Below are positions 18,301 through 33,300 of a stretch of DNA of 64,000 bases, one piece after another. The position numbers and the translations under genes were made by a program. Every line of letters starts with the position of its first letter. Positions within the stretch are counted from its first letter, which is position 1. Under the pieces are notes generated by a model that was not told the DNA's origin, ran no database searches, and saw only the letters and a program-made list of their open reading frames with translations. This DNA is from Gordionus sp. m RMFG-2023 (lineage: Eukaryota > Nematomorpha > Gordioida > Chordodea > Parachordodidae): NCBI RefSeq assembly GCF_954871325.1, contig NC_088776.1, forward strand, positions 42,860,569 through 42,924,568, read 5' to 3'.

Positions 18301-21300
18301 AAAATCATATAATCTTTTTTTGCCCATTCCAATTTTTAAAACTACGATATCCGATTTAAAATATATTGCAGATTTATAAAAAAGATATATACTTTATTGT
18401 CTTTGACATAACGCAAGCAATAAAAATCGAATCTTGAAAATTTATACACCATATTAGTTGTCTAAAATAGATAAAATAATATGCAAAATTTGTAAATAAT
18501 AAAACTTTAGTTAGCCCACTATCTCGAGTTTTTAAATAAATGTATGTATATCGTATGATCTAGACAATCAAAATCATTGATTACATAGGGACTTAGATGA
18601 ATACTGTTCTAAGTCCTGAGGTTTATAGCTATTTGGCTTATTGAATTTAATTTTAAAAAAAGGAAGTACATACCTCTAAGACTTTATTAGCCTCTTTATA
18701 TCTTCCCAAATCAGTGAAAGCGAAAAGAAGATCGATTAACGTGTTAGCCTCTGTGTGTATTTCAGATGCAACATCGACCACTTTACAGTTAATATTGTTA
18801 ACAATAATAAATGAATAAAACTTTTAAATATATAGCACAATTTCTTTTACAAAAAAAATTAAAGAGAGAAAATAAGTTTCCAGTATATAAATCTATTTAT
18901 TTTTTAAAAAAAATATATATTTGATTTTAAGTTGACCTACCCCATCCACCTTTTATTATAAAAACACTCAAGAACTTTAAAATTACGTTTTATTTATTCT
19001 AAATACATTCAGAAAAACTTTAAAATATTTTTTTTATTTATTTGCTATAAATTTTTTTGGCTAAATTAAAACATTTTTCAACTGAAATCTGAATAAATTA
19101 AAAAACAACATAATATAATATAAACTTTTCTGTAAATTATCTGTGTCATTATTCTGGATAAGTTTTTTCAGCAAAATAGTTAAGTGTGGTGTGACCCTAT
19201 ATTCCAGAGCAAATTTGTGGAACTCATTTAACGCAGATTTCATATCACCTCTATAGAAATAGAAAATATAGTGAATAATTTATATGTTAAATAGATATAT
19301 GCTAATATCATTAAAAGTCTTAAAGCTATAAAATAAATTCGATTTTATTCTTAAACTTTGAAGGTTAAGTAAAGAAGTCGTTTAATTATAATCAAAATTG
19401 TTCATAAGTGGAGTTAGAATATAATCCTCTTCTAAGAAAACAGTCACGTTCTAAAACAAAATTCAGATATCATTCAACTCCTTATAGAACATTATAGTTA
19501 TAAATCTGATTTTATATAACAATCAAAATTCTTTAATAAAAATTATTATATTACTGATTTAATCTAGCATTGATCAGGGTAGATAAAATGCTAGGAGATG
19601 GGTTGGATTTCCCGCTGGGTGCAATGACGAGCCCCAATAAATTTAAGGTGGCATCAAATATTTTATCGAAGTCCTTCAATACTATATATAATATACAAAT
19701 TAATTAATAATTTATAACATGTATCAACCATAAAACATTAATATAATAATTAAAAATATTTTGTAAGGGTAGATGTCAAAGTAGATTCTTAATTTGTATA
19801 TTTTTTATTATGAAATGGTGTAGGATATATTAATTTTAAAAAAATTTTACCAGGTTTTTTCCCTAAATCATCAAGATTATTAGTTCCGCCAGAAGCTAAA
19901 CTCAACAATTTCCAGACTTGATACTCTGTATTGCTCCTAGGACTTACATTGCTGTTATTATTGAGGTACCGTTGTTGCCCCATCGCTGACTCCCTGTCCT
20001 TATCGTTATTGCCATAATTTTCGGAACTTATTTCGTTATAAACGCTTCCTGGATTTTGATCAATTTTTGAGTAAGAATCCAAAGGAGTGTAAGGCGAATC
20101 TTGAGAGGAGCCCTTTTTGGAGTCTGAATAATTAGATAAAGTGAATGGCTGAGATGAGAGAGGTATGATGGACGCTTCAGAAAGTAATTCAAGGATTGAG
20201 TCGGTCCTAGTTTCTTCACAATCGATTCCGGCTAATGATTGAACTTAAAAATGAGAGGTGAAAGAAAATATTCATTGTGTGGCTATGTATTATAGAATAT
20301 TTTAAAGTTGTATAGGTATACAAATTCAGGCTTCCGTAATTTAAAAAACAAATCAAAATGGGTGGTGAGGAGGTTGAAATAATTTTTCCCATGTTTTAAA
20401 TATTGTGTAATTTTAGAATTTTATATTGTCATGATCAGTCCCCTTTCATTCTTTAATTCCCCCATTTCACTCCTTACATTCCAATTTCTATTTTTTTTGT
20501 CTCTAATAGCCTTTTCCTTCTGATGAAAATAAATAGAATATATATACTTGCAAGAGCTGTACAGATTTCCAACGTCTTAGGTATAGACAAATTCCTGAAA
20601 CCGAAATCAGACTTATCATTGGCTATTTCCCGTAAATTTTTGAAAGATAAAGCCTTAATCCCGTCCCCGTTCCGGGCAAAAAAATCTATTAGAAGAGTAA
20701 ACGCGGCAGCATCAGCTTGTGTGTAAGGTGGAATAGTGAGGGATTGTGCTAGAGATTCTATTTTGGAGTGATTGTTCTGGTTTATGCGTTATTTTAATAT
20801 TGATTAATATATAGAGTAAAATCTTTAATTTGAGAATTATTTTTATAATTCTTTGTTAATAGAAATTGATTAATAAAATGCAAAACATTCAGTTAAGAAA
20901 TATATAAAGAAAAGTTAATATTCGAAAATAAACACATTTTTGGGAATCATAAAGTCGTTTCATAACTAAATTACCAGAATTCCCAAGCAAAACAAAGCCA
21001 GTGTGAATTATTATAAATCCCTGAAACCTAATATAAGAAAATCTAAAAAAGAGTAAAATGGAACATTAAAAATATTTCCGAATAGGCTCAAATATGTAAA
21101 AAATAAATTCTAGTTGTCTTGATACTATTATTTACTCTTTTTTTAAAGTTGTACATTCTTGAAATAAATTTTATTAAATTCAAACCTTGTAATTACCGTC
21201 AGTCCTATCCCTACAATATCGCATTACTAAGTGCCTCTTGAGGGACCGAATCCTTAAATTATCTTGATTGGCGTCTTGGTTTCGATCTTTGACAGCCGTC

Positions 21301-24300
21301 AATCTAGTTAACAATTGTTCGAGCCTTTCTGTGCTTGTATCCGCATAAAGCATAGTTCGATCGAGGTTGTCCGAAAAATGACGGTTGACTAAAGGAGTGC
21401 CATGAGTGGTGGTTGTTGGTAAGGTATCGAGACTAAGCTCGTTGAGGACTTTCAAGGGATTTTTTTTTAAAGTTGTTAAAAAGTCATCAGATAGGTGTTT
21501 ATTTGTGATCGTATCGACAACTTTGCGAGATACTGCCAAGTTTAGATCAGAGAAGGTTTTAAGTAAAGAATCTATTGCACGGTTCTGTAGCGTGGGCGAT
21601 AATTTAGAGGAGGTTTGGAAGTTGGAGAAAATATCTAATAAAACCTTTTTCGTTGTTAAATTTTGATTAAAGAAAGAATTTTATATTTCTAAAAAGTAAA
21701 GGAATTAGAAAAAAATGATTGAGATGTAGATATATGATAAAAAAAAATGTATAATATAGTTAAGTGATATCTAGACTATAAAAAAGGGAAGTAATTTAAA
21801 GGTAAACTTGAAATAAATAAAGATAGAAGGGTTAAAAATTATTTTAAAGCTTCGAATATTATTTAATGAATTATCTTAATAACATTTGATAATCGAAATA
21901 TTAAAAAAAAAGTATTATAAAAACCGATTTACTATACTAAAGTACAAAAAAGTAAAAATGTCAAAATAGCAACAAAAATTAGTATTTAATATCACTGGAT
22001 GTCATACTATTTTTACGTATCTATATGTACAGGGTTGGGCAAATTTTCAGAAAATTGTATTCGGATACAGATACAGATACTTTATAAAATTTTGTATTTA
22101 AGATACAAGATACTTTAAAAAAATTTAATAAGATATAAGATACAAGATACTTGTATTTTTTTAAAAAAAGTATCTAAGATACAAGATACTTTTTTAAAAA
22201 ACTTTAAATAGTCAAAATCAAAATGTATAAAGCTTTATTTTCTTTATATAATATAAATTTATAAAAAATATTTAAAATAAATTGTAGAAAATAACAAATT
22301 TATTATAAAAGATAATGCGATATTCCATTTAATAATTATATAATTAGTAAATAATAATAAATCAGCATTATTTTTTAATATTATTAATTTTTCAAATGAT
22401 TTATCGTTCAATCTTTGACGATTTGGTCTATTAACCATATTAGCAAAGCTAAATAATCTTTCAACGGGGGCTGAGGAAGGTAATATTGTGTCATATTTAA
22501 TAAATATTTTTTTTATATATTTATAACTATTTAACATATTTATACTCAGCCTGTCATCTTTCATATAATTTAGGACCTCTATTTCAATATCATTTATTGA
22601 ATTATTAGAATTGGATGTGGTACTTTTAAGGCATAATCATCATCTTCATCAATTGAAGATTTTGTTGAAGTATTAATTTCAATATTATTTTTAAAAACAA
22701 TTAAAACTTCATGTAATAACAAATCCTGAAGGTATTTTTTTCTTTTTCACCATCAATCCAACGATTTTTAAAATAGGGATGAAAAATAGTTGCCAAAAAT
22801 GCACTTTTAAAATTGTTATCAAAATCATATATATTTTTAAATCTTTTATTTAGATAATTTTCTATGGCAATAGCTAATGGTTTGCAAAATTGTAGATTGG
22901 TTTGAATTAAATTTGTAATTTTTTTAACGACATTTAAAATTGGAGCTGATTGTCCATAATAGCAGTTGATTTCCCTCTGTATTTTGTCAATCGCTATAGC
23001 CAATGGGGCCATTATATTGCAATATTCTTCTAAATATTGAATTTCAATATCTTTTAATTTAGGAAATTCTAATTTTTGACATAATTTAGGAAGTTCGCCT
23101 TTAAATTTTAATAAACTATGAAGACTATCCATACAAAATATTCCATCTAGTGCAACTAGGTGTAACTAATTGTTTTCCTAAAACTGCTTTGATAAGTTCT
23201 GCAGTTTTAGGCCTATTATTTGCATTCCATAGCTTAGATACATTTAGCTATTGCAGGATGATGAATTTTAGAAATGTTAGGAGAATCCTTAATAGCTCTC
23301 TCGACATCTGTTATGGCAATTTGACTTATCCTATGGCATAAACAACGAATGTGTTGAGGCAATGTTATTGAGGCTTCTTTAGACCCTTAAATAAACAAAT
23401 AAATAATTTTATTTGAATAAATTTTTTTACTAAATTTATAATATCATAATAAATTTTAAAGAAGTATTAAATAATACTTTCAATGATTTCGAATTCTATA
23501 CATTCATCATCATTGATGTCAAAGTCATTCTCTACAGCTTCTATATAATATCCAAACTCCTTGAAAGCTTTCTTAAAGTTAGAGCCGTTATCTGTAACAG
23601 TTGCTATAACTTTTTCGCCAATACCAAAGTCACGATGAATTTATTTATTATGATCATCTTGAAGTACTTCAAAAAATTTGCCATTAAGTATGTTTAGTTT
23701 AAATTTATTGTTATAATTTTCGGTTGAAGAATCATCTGAAGACAAAGATAAACATATTATTCTATTTTCTTCTTCCATAGTTTTAAAATAGACAAATATA
23801 AAACGATTCAAATATGGTAGTTCTAATTGTTAGCAAATTGCTATATGACGACCAACGTCTTATATAAAAAATTATCTTAAAATATCTAAATTTTGATTAA
23901 ATTTTTCATTTAAATCTTAAAACAATATCATTTTAAATTTTAATACTATTTAAATTAACCAATATAAATTTTTTTTAAAGTATCTGTATCTTTTTGAATA
24001 CAAAGTTAGTTAAGATACAAATACTTTTAAATAATATGTATCTTAGATACTGGATACAGAATACTTCCCAAAATTTTAAAAAAGATTCAAGATACAAAAG
24101 TATCTTGTATCTTAGTTACAAATATCCGCGATACTGCCCAACCCTGCATATGTATAATATTAACTCTATGAGAGGGACCTAGTTAGTTTCTAAAGATTTT
24201 AAAAATAAAACAAATAATAATGTTTTCGTATCCTTTATTAAAACAAAACGAAATTCGAATTTCTCTAGAACTAGGACAAAGAAATTGGAGACTTTAATAT

Positions 24301-27300
24301 GGTATAATTTTTATTTTTTTCAATTAAAAATTTCGGGCTGGACTCGTGGCTAAAAATAAATTGAACAATTGAATTTGAAGAATATATCATATTAAATTAT
24401 TTACTTTGCCATTCCAGTCAAAATTAAGTGGCGTAACTTTTATATTTTCGATATCTAAATTTGGCAATTCTATTTTAATCACGGATAGCTCTTCGTTAAT
24501 ATCTTGTTTAAACAAAAATTTAATAAATAAACCCAATTATTTCAGTGATAATTATAAGAGATAGAGGAGGAGGATTATTAGGTGTCACAAATTAATCTTG
24601 GCATTATAATTTTATGATCTATTATATTAAATACTTTTGTAAAATGTTTTATTTTTATACATTTGTAAATTCTATAATGTTTTATTTTTATACATTTGTA
24701 AATTCTATTTAACGATTATTACTTTTGTCCTCTTCCTTATGCTCATGCGATAATACTCAAAGGGAAATATGCCTATAAAATATTCAGAAATTGTATTGCA
24801 TCCAAATAAAAATAGAACTAAATTTTATTATTAAATTTATTTTAATTATAAATATTTTTTATGTGCATTTTATATATCCATAAAACAATTTTTCTTTCAG
24901 TTAACCTAAATTTTATATTTAAAGTAGATCCATCAAACCATATATGAATATTTGGACTTCCAAGACAAAATGTAGTATATGGTAATAAATAAATTTTCAA
25001 TCTTGGAAGCAAAAGTGCTGCAATTAAATTTTTGGTCACAAATAAATTGTCGATTTATAAATATAATCAATCATTACAGATTTATTTATTGAGTAAGATT
25101 ATAAGTGAATACAATTAATTTAATTATGTGAGTATGAGAACAATTTATTTTATTCATCAAATTTTCTAGGGGAAGATAAATATTTAGGTTATAGGCGGGG
25201 TTTTAGGGGGGGGGGGGGTAAATAAAAGAGGAGATACAACACCATATGCTGAGAGGGATGTAAAGTATATGTATGCATGGACGTGTATTTATTATTACAT
25301 ATTTTATAACCATCCAGACCTCTAGTGCAGACGTAAGTTGCTGATTTATGTTATATCAGTTATATTCAAAAATCCAACATAATAACAAAGACTATAGTGC
25401 CTTATTTTTTAAATTTTAGTGAAATAGGTAAATATTAGCAGATAATTCTAATAATAAATGTCCAACTTGAGTCTGTTTTGGATTCTGATATAAGATTGCT
25501 ATTATTGAAATGATTACTCGAGATCAAAATTTCACCCAACATTTGCTCGTAACTTTTGGCAACTTCATTCTTGATTTATAAAATAATTTTGTATAGATAA
25601 TTAGAATCATGTTACAAACTAACTTTAAATCAGAGACCTGCAGAGGCATTTGCAAGGCCTGGATTTTTTTTTCAAATATTTTATTTAGCACGGCCCATAT
25701 TTTTTTTAAAAAAAATTTTCAGGCCTGGCCCAGATTTTTTTAAAATATGCTATATTTATTTTATTTCTAATTTTTATAGCTAATAATGACGATTTCAAAT
25801 ATTTAGTTTTAAAATATATGGCCCGGTATTAATTTTTTTTAAAAAAAAAATTTTCAGGCCAGGCCTGGGTTTATTTTAAAAAATTAAAATATGGCTCGGT
25901 CCGAGCTTAGGGCTAGGCCTGCAGGTCTGTTTTAAATAATGGTTTCAAAAAAATAAAACCTCGCCTTCTATAGTAAGAGATCTCTGATATAATTGTGGTA
26001 GCTTGTGCATTAGGATGGTAGATTCAATGGAGGGAAGTGGCATAGAGACGGTTGAAAGAAGTTCGTATACTTGATTAAGATTTAAATTCTTAGAAAGAAT
26101 ATTCGATTCATTGAGAGCATAAAATAATAAGGCGTTGATCGCTAAAAAAAGGATTATATTATTTTTGAAAAAAGAACCAATTAAGTAAAATAAAGTGACA
26201 CATGATGATCAATATGTTAGCATATTCATCTACCCCTGATAACCTTATATATCCTAACAAAAATCCGCCCCATGAAAACAATGATAATCGCTTGTTACTT
26301 TAGATATTTACATAGATCAATATAATCTTTGAATTTTACAACATTCGAGCAGAATGTTTATATAAAACCTTCTTTTTTACTAGGCGAAGAAAATGAACAA
26401 CTTTATATTAGATATGATACTACTTAGGTAATATATGAATTGAAAATTGAAGATAAGTGGTGTGGGGTTGAGAGAAAGAGAAATATTCAGATAGATAAAA
26501 TATATATTAAACCCTAATTAATTATATTTATCCTACTGTTGAAGATATACTAATAATTTATTCATACTGAATTAAACTCTCTTTAAGAGAGTTAATAAAT
26601 ATTTTGAAATTTGGTTCAGAGTCAGCTGGGTAATTTTAAGGATAGATTGTCAGTGAAAAAATTGTATCCGGTACATTTCTAACGATTATTAAAATGCACA
26701 TTAAATTATCATTTTAACATCCTTATTTTCGTAATGACAAATCGATGATTCGATTCAAGTAGTAACATAAAGATCAATTAAAAAAATAGTCGGCTAGGTT
26801 GGGTGAAGTATGATAAAATAAAAAACCGAACAGTTTTGATTAGTTTGCATAGAGGGGGCAACTCTTTTTTTTTAAATGGATGTGATCCGAACTGGTAACT
26901 ATATACTCCATCTACAATGCACTAACGCAATCCATCACTTGCCATTTATAAAGCTGGGTGATACAAACGTTGGTCAGGCTCAGGGTATAAAATAATGAGG
27001 TCTGCAATGAGCGGGTTTTTGGCCAAAAAGCCCGCCCACTCATTATTTTGAAATTTAATTAACCCGCCCACTTATATTTTTTTTCTTAATTTACCTATCT
27101 ATAAATTTTGTTTAACCCGCCGCCCGCCTAATGTTTTAAAATTATTTGAATAGCTGGTTTGGCTCTTTAATTATTTAAATGTATTTTTAATTAAACATAT
27201 ATAATATGCAATATTAGGAAATAAAACTATTATTTTTAATAAATTGAAGTCTGTCCTGCTCATTTGGCCTGAAAAATATCTAAAATTTACCCCTGCCCAT

Positions 27301-30300
27301 TACTTTTAAAAATTTTTCATCCCGCCCTCCACCCGCCCAATGTTACAAATATTTAAAAACCCGACCATACCCATTCAAAAATAAGCGGGCGTGGGCGGGC
27401 GAAAAACCCTCCAAATGCAGACTTCTAGCTGTAATTTTATTTAATACACATACGTTTTTTTTAACATAAGCTAATCTTGATCAATATCTTTTATCCTACC
27501 CTCTTTAAGCTAACGGGTCCAAAAGGTTGGATTCAGTAAATTATTTTCCAAAACTGAAAAAGGTCATTCTATATCAAGCACCTAACAACCTACCTCTTTC
27601 ATTTTCAACAAAATTTGCAGGTATATCTTATTAACCAGTTAGACTAAAAACAAAATTTTAGCTCGTTAATTATTTGAGATTATGGGGATTTAATGTATAA
27701 AAATCTATCTTTTTAAACTCTTTTTTTACTGTTAAGTATAAGCCATTAATTAAAAACTAAATCAATTTGAATATTAACATATTTATTTATAACTAAATCT
27801 AATTGATAATTTTAGTGGGAAAAATGAAAATTTTTCTGCTCGTTTAATAATTTTCTAACAATTTCTTCAATAATTGTTAGTTACTATTTAATTTTCTCAA
27901 AATATTGCAAATAAGGTAAAACCCCTCATTCACAGTTAGCGCGAATTTACGGCGAAAAATAAAAAAACACAGCATATTTTGTAAACTTCGCCACGAATTC
28001 CCTCTAACTGTGAATGCAAGGTAAGAAACCTATAGATGGGGTTACATATGAACATCCCAATGCAATAAAAGATTTTTTTTATTGTTTGAAATCATTAAAG
28101 GCTTTTGATAAAAAAAAATTACGGAATAATCCAAGAATAAATTTTTTTTTTATTTTTAATTACACGATATTCTTTTTAAATCAATTGTATTGCTTTAAAA
28201 TGGGTTTAAAAATTTTTTTAAAAAAGAAGCCTTTTGTGCATTGAAATGTTCAAATATAGCAAATAATATCTATGTTTTTTAATTCATTGTTCATAATATT
28301 TTTAGTATGAAAAAAAATTGGAGTTCCCAATCTGAAAATTTAATTTTCAACTTTCAACTGTAAACATACGATGAGCATATATAACGAAATTTTTTATTTT
28401 TGTTTGTTCGCCTAATTATTAATCATTGACTTCTTTATAAATATAAAATCGAATATTCAAATTTACTTCGTTTTTAATAACTAATTATTTAACAGGGAAA
28501 AGGGATTAAAAAAAGGTTAATTTTTATACCTTATCCACATTATCTCAAATAATATAATGAGTAACGAGCTAAAAGCTCGTTGTTAATCTAACTAAAACAT
28601 GTATGTTGTGTCTATAAATTTTTATCGAAATTGAAATGGATGAGCCGAAAATCTCAATTTTCTTGCTCTTTGATATGAAATAACTAGATTTGTGCGCCTG
28701 CTCATGCCGGCAATTTTCTTCAGGTGAAGCTGTCGATTGAGATAAGCCTGGCTCTCCGCTAATTTTTTTATCGGCAGCGCGACGTGTAGAATTTTTAGAA
28801 TTATATCACATTTAGTCTTCATCATTTAAATAAAAATTTATATTTAAAAAATTTTACATGGCAACTAGAAACGTGAAAAGCATACTGGTGAAACCATATT
28901 ATCGGATATCGAAGGTATAAAAGAGGAATTCCATTTAAAAAACAAAATAATTCAGATGGTAAATGATGCTGGGACAAATGTCAAAAGAAGTGTGAGATTG
29001 GGAATTATGAGCATTATTTACGCTTAGGGCATGGTCTCCATAACTTAGTTAAAGTTGATGGCAGTTACATGAATTAATATTCTAATTTAAAAAAATTAAA
29101 GAAATCCTTTCAGCCCTCGGATATCGAGTATCCGATTTGGAATGTGCAATTAAGGTTGAGCATCGTAAATGCCTGCAATCAATTTATGAGACAGGCCATC
29201 TTTTGGATATTGATGATTCTGATCCATACCTTTGTGAACATTTTGATATCTCTGGTGAGGCTGATAATATAAATTGCACTGTACCAACAGATCTAATTAA
29301 TACGAAAACCTTAAAATTAAATTGCCCTACCTTCTGAAACAGCATATTAATTATACTAAAAAGTATCCGCTGTGACAAGATTCCTATAAATAAAGTGCTA
29401 AATAAAATAGGAAAATAATCTTTAGAACTTTTCAATAAAGAGTTGGATCTAGTTCACGAACTTTATACATTATTAAATCCACTCAGCGAGTTGGTGTAAT
29501 TTCTTTCCTCCCAAAAGAAAGCAATAATAAATTTAGGGTTATTGTTTCGCAGTGAAATAGAAACACATACAAATTAATAAATTTGATTGCTCAGATATAA
29601 TTTGTCTAAAAGAAAATATGCCATAAGGCTTGAATAGGATTTCTTACCGAACTTCAAGTAATTTATATAATATTTTTATTAATAAAATTATATAATAAAC
29701 ATTCGATAACGACGCTACTTGATCCGAGATTTCAAAATCTTGAAATTGTTTTAAATATTTAAATTCTAATTTTAAATTAGATATTTAAAACTTTTAGAGC
29801 ATGATAGAAATGCATAGTGAGGTTCAAGTTGAAGATAGTGGCAAATATCCAATTCATATATAATTAAAATAGGTCGTGAACCTTCCCCTCCAAGCAAAGA
29901 TTATAACCAAATTAGCAATCTAGAGCAGGAATGCCATATTTTATTCAGGTAATATAGTATACCAGAGGAGGATGCACTCACTTTTTGGGAAAAAGCGAGA
30001 AACTTCCTAGGCCTGCTAATTTAGCTAGAAAGATCTTTTGTATACCTGCAACTAGTACACCCACCAAAAAGGACTTCTTTATGTCCCACGAATCTTAATA
30101 AAATACTATTTGTTCATGACAATTATAATTTTACTAAATCAGATTTCTCATTTACTATATTTTTTACTTTATATTTTGTTTGCATTCCAAATTCATATTT
30201 TAATTTGTTTTAATAAAATCAATAGAATATTACTAAGTGTTGTTTGTGTCTCTCTGACCTGAGTAAAAATGCAATTCCTTAGTTTATTTCTGAAAATGAG

Positions 30301-33300
30301 AAAATATATAAATTTATATAGAAGTGAGACAGGAAATATAAAGAACTCAACCAAGCAATCATATAGGAATGACCCAAAATCGAACCCTAACTTGTTGAAA
30401 ATTTCAGATATGTAACCTTCTGAGCCACATCTGCCATAATTTTTTTTAGATACATTAATAATTTACGACGCTACCAAATATTATAAGTAAAAACCTCGAA
30501 AAAAATAATAATGTAGGACACTATCGCTCACTACCTATACGCCTCTCTATATCATTTTATATTTTCGTAAATTTTCTATTATTTTATATAATACACCTAA
30601 GGTACATTATTTTGGGTGATGTTGGGAAAATCGGATTGGGTCGGAATTTTTTTTTATTTAAATTTTCTGGATTGGGTCAGTTATGATTTTGAATTTCGGG
30701 AATGTTGATAACCTAATAATAAAACGTCAGAAATAGTGACAATATCTTTATATCAACGAACGTATATTTGAGTTTACAATTATTATACTAAATAGCTAAT
30801 TCGTTTTTAAAACCTGTATTTTCGGATGATTTCCGATCTTTGACGGAAGTACTATTCGAAAATGTACGCCATATGGTAGTAAGTTTATTCTGATTACCCT
30901 GAAATATTTTATAAAATTATAAATTTAATTTTTATTAAAATCAATCTCGAGGCTAAATATTTCTAGAGTGGCTTGCTTATTATTTATATTTGTTCGAGTT
31001 TAGTATAAATTAAATCATTTAAATGGGATGGAACAAAATCGCCGTTGTCTATAAAGATTGTTAAGTCAACTGAGTCAGGAATTTAATATAATTTTTTAAA
31101 GAATTAACTTAAATAAGCACTTTTTTGTTTTAATCTTAGTTTTTATTGTTGGTATTTTTTTAAGGTACATTTTCATTTTTAAGCTTTCAGCTCCTTTAAA
31201 GAGAGCTTTAGTTTTGCTAATCACACTTTTGTTTTATTATTTTGGAGTTGATTTTCTGTCCAAGCAATCTAGAAGAAGTGATCTTCTATGGCATTAATCT
31301 AAATGATCGGAGAATTATCAAGATAAAATTAAAAAGAATTATAAGTATAGGGCTAAATGTTTGATTAATTATAGGAGTGCGAGAAATAAATCTATTAATA
31401 TGCTAGTAAAAAAAATTGTTTGAAATCTCTAAAGCATGAATGCCAAAGGAAACAAACAAAAAACTTCTATTTGAATGAACGCGGAGAGATATGGTAGATA
31501 AATTCTGATGTAAAAAAGATAATCAAGAAGAAAAAGAGGTGTTACACAAAATGGTAAAAAATTATAATGGTGGAAGACAAGGAAATCTATAAAGAAGCAA
31601 AAAAATCCAGGAAGAAGCAAGTTTTTAAGTGAATTGGGAAATGAGGAATATATTCAAGATTGCAATAGCAGATGGCGAAAGAAAGACGTTATAAAAAAGG
31701 ATTGCTTAAAAAAATTATGAGTGATTGGCTGCAGATTTAAGAGTGCCTGAAAGAAGCTGCCAACCGCATCTGCTTAAATGAAAAGAAATCGATAAATATG
31801 TCGAGATGCGCCGATACTGATACTAGGGTATCAGACGGTATATGACAATACTTTCAATTTTAACTATACCAGGGACCGATCCTTAAATACTTATTAATCT
31901 TTATATTTTTTTAAAAAAAATTAGCCTATTTTTAAATAGGAAAGAAAGAAGAAAGCGTTGTTAAATTTTTTTCTTCCCTAAATCTTTTTATTTTAAGATT
32001 TTGTTACAAAATTAACTTTATTAATAAATTACGACTACAAGTTTCATTTGAAAGACGTATTTTTTACAAATCAATAATCAAAAAAATAATTTTTGTGGAA
32101 ATGGAGACTATGAATGTTATAATAATATTTTTGAAATAAACCAAAGTATTTTATATTTCAATTAAAAAAAAATTGTATCTAATGTTAAAAGGCTCGATTT
32201 TTAAAAACGGCCCGATTATGATTTAAGTCAAATAATATTATGTAAGCTTGGAGATTTTTCTCATAAATGGCAGAAAGGTTTGGACCTATGCCAAATCCGA
32301 AGCTTACATAATATTATTTTGGCTAAAATCCCAATCGGGTCATATTTAAATCGACCCAAATCGGACTTTTTAACAACACTATTTGATCGGCTAAAAAAGT
32401 GATATCTATGACATCTCTAATATTTCTATTTATAATCATTTGAATGGTACTATTATCAATTAGTTATAAATATAACTTTTTACTGTTACTTGTATATTAT
32501 ATATTTTCATTTATAATAAATTAATTTACCAAAAAAGCGATTTTTAGTATTTAAGTTATATGATAGATATCGCTCGATTTCAATTTTGAGATCTTAATGT
32601 TTTAATTTATTTTTTTACAATAAATTATCATTTTAATTTTGTATTTAATTTTGAGATGATAAAATAAAATAGATTATAAGAACGTTTAAACACAATAAGA
32701 ATATTGTGATCAATCAGAATCTGGCAATAGGTTTGTAGAAAAATTTTGAGAAAGTATAAGATAACAAACGAATTTAACGCACGCCTGCTGTAGTATGTAG
32801 TATATATTTGCTATTGGGTATTGTAATAAAAAAATCAAAAGTAGCAGCTTATTTATAGCGAAATTCAATATTTAAAAAATAAACTATTGTTTTAACACTA
32901 TTCCTTACCCATAACTCATTCTAAATCCCGATTATAAATTAGATAATACTTCTAAAAAACTATTTTTTCCTTTCTTATGTTTTCATACAAATTATATAAA
33001 TTCAAAAAATAAATAAAATTATAAATATACAGACCGAAGGCTGATGATCTTTAGATTGTGCTGTTTCTTCTTCGTAGTCCTCGTCCATAGCCTCCTTTAA
33101 ATCTTCATCCTCTATTGCCTTTTCCCGTTTTCTCCCCAAAGTAGAGCTATTCCTATTTGCCTTAGAGTTGTTATCAACAATTTTGTCTAGAATAGGGTAA
33201 ACGTAATCCACTAGTGTTTGAAATGTGGGCCATATTCCTGTAACACAAAATGGTATGGTATGGTAAATAATAATAGCGTTCAAATGTGCAAAATATATAC

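Noticed and set aside
28014-28244. 76-residue plus-strand ORF
   Set aside because: Dominated by Lys/Phe/Asn runs from A/T tracts, no motif, starts inside the 90-bp inverted repeat.
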